From an uncultured Candidatus Saccharimonas sp. (GTDB taxonomy: Bacteria > Patescibacteriota > Saccharimonadia > Saccharimonadales > AWTP1-31): a stretch of 48,939 nt of DNA. Position numbers and translations under genes: made by a program. The notes beneath the pieces were generated by a model, which worked only from the letters and a program-made list of their open reading frames with translations, had not been told where the DNA came from and ran no database searches. The DNA lies in NCBI GenBank assembly GCA_943353855.1, contig CALRBD010000002.1, positions 1 through 48,939 on the forward strand. The letters are read 5' to 3'. Below are positions 26,641 through 34,822 of this stretch, piece after piece (within the stretch, counting starts at the first letter, position 1; the number at the start of each line of letters is the position of its first letter).

Positions 26641-28158
26641 TTGCTTATGCTTGCATATGGCGCAGTAGAGTTCTATATTGAAAAAATGCAGGAATCATTG
26701 CCAAATACCTATCCATTCCCACGAGCGATTGGAACCGAAGAAGAAACTGGATTGCTTGTAGGGCTCGACGGATTATACGATGAACCTTACGACTTGTGCG
26801 ATAGCCTTAGTGTGTATTTACCAGAATCATTAAAAGGTCAGGGCCAAGACGAATACTTATTAAACGGATCTCGTATATATCCTGGAGGCACTAACGGTGT
26901 ACCAAAAGATAATACAAATCTCGAGCGTGCTACTCCAGAAACTATATCGCCGTGGCAACTAGCAGAATATAGTCGCGGTAGTGAGGTACTGATTGAAGAA
27001 GTATTAAAGAACTATGCATTTAAACAAGCAGACTATTATAAAAATGAAGTAGATATTAGGATGCATCGGCGAGTAGTAGATGCATTTGGAAATCGAAAAG
27101 GTTGCCATGATAACTATTCTATCGAAGATGAGTTTATTGACAGAGAACAGATGCCCCAGTCGCTGGTCTATTTACTATCTGCTCGATCTTTAGTAATGGG
27201 TGCAGGCCTTGTAACTGAAAACGGTTACGAGTATGCTCAAAAAATTGGTGGTCTTAGTTCAGTCAATAGCTATGGGTACTCAGGTTCTATGTACCGCACT
27301 GATAAAGAGCACGGTAGTCGATTGGAGATTCGCTGTAGTGACCAGAATATATCTGATTGGGCAACTGTCATGCGAGTCGGAAGTGTTGCTCTATTATTAG
27401 CCCTTCACCAAACACCTCTTGGCAAAAAACTAGAACAGTCATTTAAATATACTAAAAGTGAGGAAGATGTTTTAACAGAAGCGAATGAACTTAATTCGGT
27501 AACCCTACTAGGTTCAAATGATATTGTTCTTTCAAAACCACAATTACAGGGTCTAGAATTCATGGAGCAACTAGCTACCCTTACTATGGATAAGCTGCAA
27601 TTATATGCTGACTTACCTATTAGCTACCATTCAATTGCAAAGGAACTGCTGACTTTTTGTGAAGATCTTAGAAAGGTAGCTAAGCATGAAGAGCATTTTA
27701 GTATTCTTGCAGACCGTGCAGATTGGGCAGCAAAACTAAGTGTAATTCAACACGGAATTGAGAGAGACAGAAGCTTCGGAATTAAACGAGAGCTAGGAGA
27801 TTATGCATCGCAGGCTGCAGATATGAATTATGACATGGTTAGAATAACTCGATCCCCCGATGATGATAAAGAACAAGTTAGGCGTGGAAGTGGGTACCGT
27901 TTACGCGAAAAAGGTGCTTTTAAATATACGGTTAATGAATCAGCAATCCAGACCGCCTATAACAAAGCCCCTACTCAAACAAGAGCACACGCTCGAGCCT
28001 ACCTTTTAAAAAATTACTTCGCAAAACATTGTTACTGGCATAAGGTATTTGTTGGCAATAGCTCACATGCAGAAATTGAACTTAATAATGTAAATTTACC
28101 TGATCTTGAACAGGAAGATTTAGAAGCCTTATCATTAATTGAAAAACTAGGTAGCTAA
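26641..28158 (+). CDS. PafA/Dop-like (Pup ligase/deamidase superfamily) carboxylate-amine ligase
   Basis: AIGTEEETGLLV; LLNGSRIYPGG...NLERATPET; KGCHDNYSIEDEF; SRLEIRCSDQNISDWATVMRVGSVALLLAL; DRADWAAKLSVIQHGIERD; ADMNYDMV; APTQTRAHARAYLL. Confidence 0.75.
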   Translation: MLMLAYGAVEFYIEKMQESLPNTYPFPRAIGTEEETGLLVGLDGLYDEPYDLCDSLSVYLPESLKGQGQDEYLLNGSRIYPGGTNGVPKDNTNLERATPETISPWQLAEYSRGSEVLIEEVLKNYAFKQADYYKNEVDIRMHRRVVDAFGNRKGCHDNYSIEDEFIDREQMPQSLVYLLSARSLVMGAGLVTENGYEYAQKIGGLSSVNSYGYSGSMYRTDKEHGSRLEIRCSDQNISDWATVMRVGSVALLLALHQTPLGKKLEQSFKYTKSEEDVLTEANELNSVTLLGSNDIVLSKPQLQGLEFMEQLATLTMDKLQLYADLPISYHSIAKELLTFCEDLRKVAKHEEHFSILADRADWAAKLSVIQHGIERDRSFGIKRELGDYASQAADMNYDMVRITRSPDDDKEQVRRGSGYRLREKGAFKYTVNESAIQTAYNKAPTQTRAHARAYLLKNYFAKHCYWHKVFVGNSSHAEIELNNVNLPDLEQEDLEALSLIEKLGS

Positions 28159-28189
28159 GATAAATTGACCTTCAAGAGTCGTTCACCGT

Positions 28190-28363
28190 ATGCTAATTAC
28201 TATGGATAGCACACCTAAGACACCTTGCCAGGATAAGTTAGCCTTTGACACTAAGAAGCAAGCAGATATTGCAGGTCTAGTCGCTGAGCTTCAGCATAAT
28301 GCTAAACTTAAAAGCTATAAGTGTACATATTGCAGTCTCTGGCATTTAGCTAGTAGTAACTAG
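28190..28363 (+). CDS. Small putative zinc-ribbon-like protein (57 aa)
   Basis: MLITMDSTPKTPCQDKLAFDTKKQADIAGLVAELQHNAKLKSYKCTYCSLWHLASSN*; CxxC motif YKCTYCSLWHL. Below the ORF-track size cutoff. Alternative ATG at 28202. Confidence 0.6.
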   Translation: MLITMDSTPKTPCQDKLAFDTKKQADIAGLVAELQHNAKLKSYKCTYCSLWHLASSN

Positions 28364-28424
28364 AATATGATTTTACTTCGGTAAAAATTAGAATAAACCC
28401 TAAAAAACAGGTACAATAAACGAT

Positions 28425-29879
28425 ATGAATTATTTTGTTACAACCTCTATACCATACGTCAACGGTGATCCGCATATTGGGCATGCACTAGAGTTTATAA
28501 TGGCCGATGTACTAGCCCGAGTAGCTCGTAAACAGGGTAAGCCAGTTATTTTTAGCAGCGGTACCGACGAACACGGTTCTAAAATAGCAGACAAGGCTGT
28601 CGAACTTAAGCTGACTCCAAAAGCACTTGCTGATTTACAGAGCCAAAAGTTTCGAGATCTTGCGAAGCTACTTAATATAAGCATTGATCGCTTTACTCGT
28701 ACTACAGACAAGGGTCACGAACAGCGAGCTCAAATAATTTGGAAGCAACTCGAAAAAGATATCTACAAAAGTAAGTACATTGGACTCTATTGTTCTGGTT
28801 GCGAAGCTTTTGTGACTGAGAATGTAGCAAAATCCAATAAGAATGTATGTCCACATCATAAAAAAGAGTATGAGCGAATTGAAGAAGAGAACTATTTCTT
28901 TAAACTTAGTAAATATAGTGACCAAATTCGTGCAGCGATTCAGTCAGGTACTTTTGAAGTTATACCTAACACAAGACGTAATGAGATTCTGTCAGTCATT
29001 CTTGAAGGATTAGAGGACATAAGTATCTCACGCCCATCTTCAAAAATATCTTGGGGATTGCCTGTGCCTGGGGATACAGAGCAGGTCATGTATGTTTGGT
29101 TTGAAGCTCTCATGAATTATATTACAGTTCTTGGATACCCTGAACACGATGATTTTAAAAAATTCTGGCCGGCAAATGTACAGGTGATAGGAAAAGATAT
29201 TCTTCGTTTTCATGCTGCGATTTGGCCCGGTATGCTCCTCGGTCTTGGTCTTCCGCTTCCAGAAAAACTATTCGTACACGGATTTATTAATATGGACAAC
29301 CAAAAAATGAGTAAATCACTAGGTAATGTGGTGAGCCCTCAAGAAATTATTTCAAAGTATAACAGTGATGTGTTTAGGTATTACGTCTTACGACATATTC
29401 CAAGTTATGACGATGGAGACTTCTCATGGGATCGTATTGAAAACGCTTACAACACAGAGCTAGCAAATGAACTTGGTAACGCAGTTCAGAGAACGGCTGC
29501 CATGATTAATCAATACCAGGCAGGTATCGTTGGGGATATACCTCCGGCTAATCACGATAATGCCGAGTACTGGACAAGCCTAGAAGCATGTAAATTTGAT
29601 CGAGCACTTGACCAAGTTTGGGACCAAGTACGTGGACTCAACCAATATATCGAACAGGAGAAGCCATGGGCGGTAGCAAAGAGTGGCGATAAAGAACATC
29701 TACAGGAGGTATTAGCTTACCAAACAAGCTGTCTATTGCAGATCGCTGACTTACTTGATCCATTTATGCCCAAAACTGCTGCAAAGATTAAGCATACCTT
29801 TGAAGAAGGTGTCATTCGTCCAATTGAGGGTACTCTTTTCCCAAAGCATGAAACCGATAAAAAAACTGCTAAGAAATAG
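28425..29879 (+). CDS. metG: Methionyl-tRNA synthetase
   Basis: TSIPYVNGDPHIGHALEFIMADVLAR; SSGTDEHGSKI; GKDILRFHAAIWPGML; NMDNQKMSKSLGNVV. Confidence 0.95.
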   Translation: MNYFVTTSIPYVNGDPHIGHALEFIMADVLARVARKQGKPVIFSSGTDEHGSKIADKAVELKLTPKALADLQSQKFRDLAKLLNISIDRFTRTTDKGHEQRAQIIWKQLEKDIYKSKYIGLYCSGCEAFVTENVAKSNKNVCPHHKKEYERIEEENYFFKLSKYSDQIRAAIQSGTFEVIPNTRRNEILSVILEGLEDISISRPSSKISWGLPVPGDTEQVMYVWFEALMNYITVLGYPEHDDFKKFWPANVQVIGKDILRFHAAIWPGMLLGLGLPLPEKLFVHGFINMDNQKMSKSLGNVVSPQEIISKYNSDVFRYYVLRHIPSYDDGDFSWDRIENAYNTELANELGNAVQRTAAMINQYQAGIVGDIPPANHDNAEYWTSLEACKFDRALDQVWDQVRGLNQYIEQEKPWAVAKSGDKEHLQEVLAYQTSCLLQIADLLDPFMPKTAAKIKHTFEEGVIRPIEGTLFPKHETDKKTAKK

Positions 29880-29880
29880 C

Positions 29881-30648
29881 ATGCAACTAATTGATACACA
29901 CTGTCATATACACTTTGCAGACTATGAACTTAATCCTGAAGAAGTAATTAAGGATGCTCATATTGCCGGAGTAACAGATATGATTTGCGTTGGTTGCACG
30001 ATTCAAGATAGTAAACTTGGCATTGAATTTGCCAAGCGGCATGATCATATTTGGGCGGCAGTTGGACTTCATCCACATGAAGCTGACTCATATGTGAATA
30101 ACGAGAAGGCTCTTCAGGAACTTCGTGACTATGCTACAAAACCAAAGGTTATTGCAATTGGTGAAATTGGCTTAGACTACTATTACGAAAATTCTTCCAA
30201 AGAATCCCAGAAGGAATTACTACGTTTCCAACTATCTTTGGCTCAGGAACACTCATTGCCAGTCATATTCCATGTGCGCGACGCATTTGAAGACTTCTGG
30301 CCAATATACGACGAGTTTAAGGTTCCTGGTGTAATTCATAGCTTTTCTGCTGGAAAAAAGGAAGTACAATCAATTATTGAGAGAGGCCTATACGTTGGCC
30401 TAAACGGCATTATGACATTCACTAAAAACCAAGAACAACTAGATGCAGTAAGGGATATCCCGCTGACAAATATAGTGATTGAAACAGACGCTCCATACTT
30501 GACTCCGACCCCTTATCGTGGTACAATCTGTCAGCCTAAGCATGTAGTTACTACGGCGGAGTTTTTAAGCAATATTCGACAAGAATCATTAGAAGACTTC
30601 GCACGAGCAACTACCCAGAACGCACAGGCCCTATTTAATCTAAGTTAA
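29881..30648 (+). CDS. tatD: TatD-family metal-dependent hydrolase
   Basis: MQLIDTHCHIHFADYE; VGLHPHEAD; IGEIGLDYYY; PVIFHVRDA; VIHSFSAG; IETDAPYLTP. ATG at 29881 preferred over the 29755 start, which overlaps metG. Confidence 0.93.
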   Translation: MQLIDTHCHIHFADYELNPEEVIKDAHIAGVTDMICVGCTIQDSKLGIEFAKRHDHIWAAVGLHPHEADSYVNNEKALQELRDYATKPKVIAIGEIGLDYYYENSSKESQKELLRFQLSLAQEHSLPVIFHVRDAFEDFWPIYDEFKVPGVIHSFSAGKKEVQSIIERGLYVGLNGIMTFTKNQEQLDAVRDIPLTNIVIETDAPYLTPTPYRGTICQPKHVVTTAEFLSNIRQESLEDFARATTQNAQALFNLS

Positions 30649-30655
30649 ACAAATT

Positions 30656-30994
30656 ATGAATAATCCATATCAATCACCAGAAAAAGCTAGACAGTCCCCT
30701 GAAATAAAGGGTGGCGCTGCCTATGCAGCAAAAGATCGAGTAGAAACAATTGGCCTAGCTGTCGGATTAGTACTAGGTGCAACAGAACATTTAGCGAAGT
30801 ATTCATTTAAAGAAATACCAATGGATGCAGCTTATCCAGCCACCAAAGTAGAAGATGATACAGATGGTTTAGAACAATCAAATACTATGGCCACTGAGGC
30901 GACCTTACCCGTAGATGCATCTAAGGATCTACAAATGGATGCAGCATATGCAGCACTTGCAGCTGCCTATAATAACCCAGAAGAGACAAATTAG
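30656..30994 (+). CDS. Hypothetical protein (112 aa)
   Basis: ORF between tatD and 31020; repeated MDAAY motif. Confidence 0.5.
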   Translation: MNNPYQSPEKARQSPEIKGGAAYAAKDRVETIGLAVGLVLGATEHLAKYSFKEIPMDAAYPATKVEDDTDGLEQSNTMATEATLPVDASKDLQMDAAYAALAAAYNNPEETN

Positions 30995-31019
30995 AACTTT
31001 TCACTAAAGGCATAATATT

Positions 31020-31388
31020 ATGTTTAGAAAAATTATCAACTCGATCGTGGGAAGCTCCGAAGAAGAGCGAAGAGCTGAGCTGCAGCGTAATCTTATCCGT
31101 CATGAAGCACAAATTGGTGGAGCGCTCTTTGGTCCAATCCCAGAAGGTGGGCGTAGAGACTTCTTCTGTCTAGACGAAAGGACTTGGGTTTGGCACGAAG
31201 AATGGACTGATATTCAAGGTCAGCACCGCAACCGAACAACCCGTTATACAGTACGTCCAAACTCAATCCTAAAAACTCAAGACGGCGGACACTACCAGGA
31301 GATAAGTGAAGAAGAGGCTATTCATCTTAGACTAGCTGTCCAGCTTTATCAGCAACGAACAAAGACTGAAATGTATAGTTTCGTCTAG
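31020..31388 (+). CDS. Hypothetical protein (122 aa)
   Basis: Compact ORF in line with neighbours; FFCLDERTWVWHEEWTD...TRYTVRPNSILKTQDG. Confidence 0.6.
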   Translation: MFRKIINSIVGSSEEERRAELQRNLIRHEAQIGGALFGPIPEGGRRDFFCLDERTWVWHEEWTDIQGQHRNRTTRYTVRPNSILKTQDGGHYQEISEEEAIHLRLAVQLYQQRTKTEMYSFV

Positions 31389-31410
31389 ATTTAGTAGTTC
31401 TAAACTAATT

Positions 31411-32559
31411 ATGAAACACATCTACCTCGATTATGCAGCTGCAACACCGATTGATTCAAAGGTCTTGTCTGCTATGCAACCGTATTTCAGCGACACATTT
31501 TTTAATCCAAGCGCCACATATTTACGAGCACGCTCTGTAGCTAAGGACGTACAATCTGCCCGTCATGAAATTGCTCAATCCTTAGGAGTCAGACCTCCAG
31601 AAATTATATTTACAGCCGGAGGCAGTGAGGCTAATAATTTAGCCGTACATGGCGTCATGCGACACTACCTAGGAAAGCATATGGTTCTAGGGGCAACAGA
31701 GCATTCATCTATTATTGAGCCTGCAAAAGCTTATGACCATTCGCTTGTAGCGGTACATCCAGATGGACGTACTAGCCTTGAAGATCTTAAAAAAAGTATT
31801 ACAGACGATACCGTGCTGGTAAGCATAATGCTTGCCAATAATGAGATCGGTACAATTGCACCGATCAAAAAAGTAGCCGACATAATCAAGAAAATTCGTG
31901 AAGCACGAATAAAATCAGGCAACGAATTACCACTATATCTTCATAGTGATATCTGCCAGGCTGTGCTTTGTCTTGATGTCCATCCAGCTCGTCTTGGCGT
32001 AGATCTAATGACATTCAATGGCGGTAAAATATACGGGCCCAAGCAGAGTGGGCTACTTTATGTAAAGACAGGCATAGTGCTTGATTCACTAATACAGGGG
32101 GGTGGCCAGGAGCGCAATCTGCGAAGTGGCACTGAAAATGTGCCAAGTATCATAGGATTCTCGGTTGCGTTACGAAAGGCAGTTAAGCGACATGAATCTA
32201 GTCACAAGAAACTAACTGACCTGCAAAAGATATTTATTAATCTACTCTCTCAGCATGTACCCCAGGCTAGTTTAAACGGTTCAGCTGACTATAGATTGCC
32301 GAATAATATCCATATCACTATTCCAGGAATCGATAACGAACGTATCATGATGGAGCTTGATGAACGCGGTATTGAGTGTGCTGTAGGTTCAGCCTGTAGT
32401 GCTAGCAATGATGAGCCTTCTCACGTGCTCAAGGCACTCGGTATGACCGATTCAGACGCACAGTCTAGCCTTAGATTCACTATGGGACTAGAAACTACAA
32501 AAGAAGACATCGAGACAACCGTTCTTGCATTGCGCGAATGTGTCTCAACAAACCTATAA
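31411..32559 (+). CDS. iscS: Cysteine desulfurase (NifS/IscS family)
   Basis: IYLDYAAATPID; FTAGGSEANNLAVHG; ATEHSSI; NNEIGTI; HSDICQAV; MTFNGGKIYGPKQSGLLYVK; LRSGTENVPSIIGF; GSACSAS. Confidence 0.93.
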   Translation: MKHIYLDYAAATPIDSKVLSAMQPYFSDTFFNPSATYLRARSVAKDVQSARHEIAQSLGVRPPEIIFTAGGSEANNLAVHGVMRHYLGKHMVLGATEHSSIIEPAKAYDHSLVAVHPDGRTSLEDLKKSITDDTVLVSIMLANNEIGTIAPIKKVADIIKKIREARIKSGNELPLYLHSDICQAVLCLDVHPARLGVDLMTFNGGKIYGPKQSGLLYVKTGIVLDSLIQGGGQERNLRSGTENVPSIIGFSVALRKAVKRHESSHKKLTDLQKIFINLLSQHVPQASLNGSADYRLPNNIHITIPGIDNERIMMELDERGIECAVGSACSASNDEPSHVLKALGMTDSDAQSSLRFTMGLETTKEDIETTVLALRECVSTNL

Positions 32560-32621
32560 AGTACGCAAGTCCCGCGTCCTTTCTGCTATACTAAAAAGCA
32601 TAAGCTTAGAAGGATACTTGG

Positions 32622-33230
32622 GTGGAGATAAATACAGAACTTGCGCTTTTCTTAGTAGCAATTAGCAGTATACTGGCAACACTGCTTTCTTTTATTTGGG
32701 TTGCTGTTCGTCTAGGCCCTAAAGGGCGTCGTAATGGAGCGAATCACACTAACAATGGCGAGCTCTTTGACGATAATTTTCGCAATGAACTAAGGGAGCG
32801 AGGCATAACACGATTCGAGCGCACTCTAGATCAGAATGCGACCTTTTTACAGCAAGATCTGCATAGTATAGGTGAAGAAGTAACTGAATTCATTAAAGAA
32901 CGAGCTGGCGATATACTCAAAGAAGAATTTAGCGAACAAAAGAAGGCTATAGCAACAGCGCAGCAACATTTAGCTCAGACTTTCCTACAGGTCGATACAG
33001 CTATAAAGCAGCAGCAGAAAGAAATATCGGCCCAGTACCTCAAGGAATTACAAGCAGAAAAAGAGCGCCGATTACAAGACTTTAGCGCTAATATGGCTGA
33101 CATAGTCACGAAACACGTTGAGCAAACACTTAGTACTCACATGGATATAGGACAGCAGATGAAGTATATACTGGCTAACCTAGAAGCTAATAAACAGGCA
33201 ATAGTAGAGGATATCAAACGTGAAATCTGA
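32622..33230 (+). CDS. Membrane-anchored coiled-coil protein, ATP-synthase b-subunit-like
   Basis: GTG start; N-terminal TM ALFLVAISSILATLLSFIWVAV then long Glu/Gln/Lys-rich helix; precedes a delta-like gene. Confidence 0.5.
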   Translation: MEINTELALFLVAISSILATLLSFIWVAVRLGPKGRRNGANHTNNGELFDDNFRNELRERGITRFERTLDQNATFLQQDLHSIGEEVTEFIKERAGDILKEEFSEQKKAIATAQQHLAQTFLQVDTAIKQQQKEISAQYLKELQAEKERRLQDFSANMADIVTKHVEQTLSTHMDIGQQMKYILANLEANKQAIVEDIKREI

Positions 33231-33696
33231 ACCAGGCGTCCAGCTTATTGACGCTATTATGACTCCCATTGAGCTAGGTAAAATGCTTAGAGAGGTTTTT
33301 ATGCTCGATGAGTTTCTGAATGCTAAATTTCATGGAATTCAGTCAGGTTTAAAATTGCCTGCAATTAGTCCGGCGCTGCAATCGATCATTAATGCTCAAA
33401 ATATTAATCTACTACTGCCAGATCACCGCAGTAGATTCAAGCAACAGCTTGATTTTGTTCGTCGTACTGCTCCTGTCGTTCAGGTAAGTTTTGGTGCTGA
33501 ACCAAGTAGACAAGCACTAAGGGTCTTGGTTCGTTGGTTCCGTGAAAATGGTCATCCTAATACTCTTGTTTCAGTTGGCGTCCAGCCGCATATTGCTGGG
33601 GGTTGTATTGTTAGGACAACTACAAAATCATTCGACTTTAGCCTTCAAAAACTACTTCAGAGCAATCAGCCTGAACTTGCAAAAAAGCTACAATAG
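33220..33696 (+). CDS. ATP-synthase delta/OSCP-like protein
   Basis: C-terminus VQVSFGAEPSRQALRVLVRWFRENGHPNTLVSVGVQPHIAGGCIVRTTTKSFDFSLQKLL resembles the delta-subunit DPxLIGGxxVRxxxxxxDxSxxxxL region. Confidence 0.6.
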   Translation: MKSEPGVQLIDAIMTPIELGKMLREVFMLDEFLNAKFHGIQSGLKLPAISPALQSIINAQNINLLLPDHRSRFKQQLDFVRRTAPVVQVSFGAEPSRQALRVLVRWFRENGHPNTLVSVGVQPHIAGGCIVRTTTKSFDFSLQKLLQSNQPELAKKLQ

Positions 33697-33741
33697 TATT
33701 CTAATATATAAAAAACTGGCTACCTCTGTTATAATAGGCGT

Positions 33742-34785
33742 ATGAAGAAAGTATATGTTGGTCTCAGCGGAGGCGTAGATAGCTCCGTAACCGCTGCTCT
33801 TTTAAAGGAGCAGGGCTATGCTGTTACCGGCGTGTATATGAAGAATTGGAGTCAAGATCTGCCAGGTATGCCATGCCCATGGAAAGAGGACTACCTAGAT
33901 GCTAAACGAGTAGCAGTACAACTTGGTATTCCGTTCAAAATGTATGACTTTGAAACAGACTACAAACATAAAGTTGTTGATTACATGGTTGAGGAATATA
34001 AAGAAGGACGCACTCCGAATCCAGACATCATGTGCAACCAGGAAATAAAGTTTAAATTATTCTTGGACACTGCACTGGATGACGGAGCAGATTATGTAGC
34101 CACTGGTCACTACGCTAGTGTATCTCATGAGCCAGTACCACAGCTTCGCATCGCAAAAGACGATAATAAGGATCAAACGTATTTCTTGTATCGCATACGA
34201 GAATCAGCCCTCGCAAAAACACTTTTCCCACTCGGAGACTATACTAAGCCAGAGGTTCGTAAGCTAGCAGAAAAGTTCAAGCTAATCACAGCTTCCAAAA
34301 AAGAGAGTATGGGGATCTGTTTTGTTGGTAAGGTTGGGATTAAAGAATTTCTGGAACAGTATGTAACGACTGAGCCAGGTGATGTCATTGACCAACACGG
34401 TACACGTGTCGGCATGCATGAGGGAGCGATCTTTTATACAATTGGACAGCGGCATGGCCTTAATGTAGGTGGTGGACTTCCTTATTACGTCATTGGTAAA
34501 GATATGAATAAAAATCAGGTCTTTGTGACGACTGATATTAATGACAAAAAACTGTGGCACAACAGACTTAAAATGACTAAAGTGCATTGGATAAACGAAG
34601 AGCCAACAAACCCTACTGTTTTAGTTAGAACTAGACATCGTGCTCCACTAATTCAAGGCACAATTGAAAAAACACCAGAAGGTTACGCAATAAAATTAGA
34701 AAACGAAATTCGAGCACTCACTCCGGGTCAATCCGCAGTACTCTACCAAGACGGTATAGTCTTAGGTGGCGGAATTATATTTTGA
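33742..34785 (+). CDS. mnmA: tRNA-specific 2-thiouridylase MnmA
   Basis: KVYVGLSGGVDSSVTAALLKEQGYAVTGVYMKNW; NPDIMCNQEIKF; DYVATGHYA; KDQTYFLYRI; GICFVGK; YTIGQRHGLNVGGG. Confidence 0.95.
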   Translation: MKKVYVGLSGGVDSSVTAALLKEQGYAVTGVYMKNWSQDLPGMPCPWKEDYLDAKRVAVQLGIPFKMYDFETDYKHKVVDYMVEEYKEGRTPNPDIMCNQEIKFKLFLDTALDDGADYVATGHYASVSHEPVPQLRIAKDDNKDQTYFLYRIRESALAKTLFPLGDYTKPEVRKLAEKFKLITASKKESMGICFVGKVGIKEFLEQYVTTEPGDVIDQHGTRVGMHEGAIFYTIGQRHGLNVGGGLPYYVIGKDMNKNQVFVTTDINDKKLWHNRLKMTKVHWINEEPTNPTVLVRTRHRAPLIQGTIEKTPEGYAIKLENEIRALTPGQSAVLYQDGIVLGGGIIF

Positions 34786-34822
34786 CAGATTAGCATTAGC
34801 CTTATATATTTAAGCTAGATAT

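Noticed and set aside
28190-28363. Small ORF downstream of the PafA/Dop-like gene as Pup
   Set aside because: It has a CxxC ribbon-like motif and ends SSN, not the disordered ...GGE/GGQ C-terminus of Pup.
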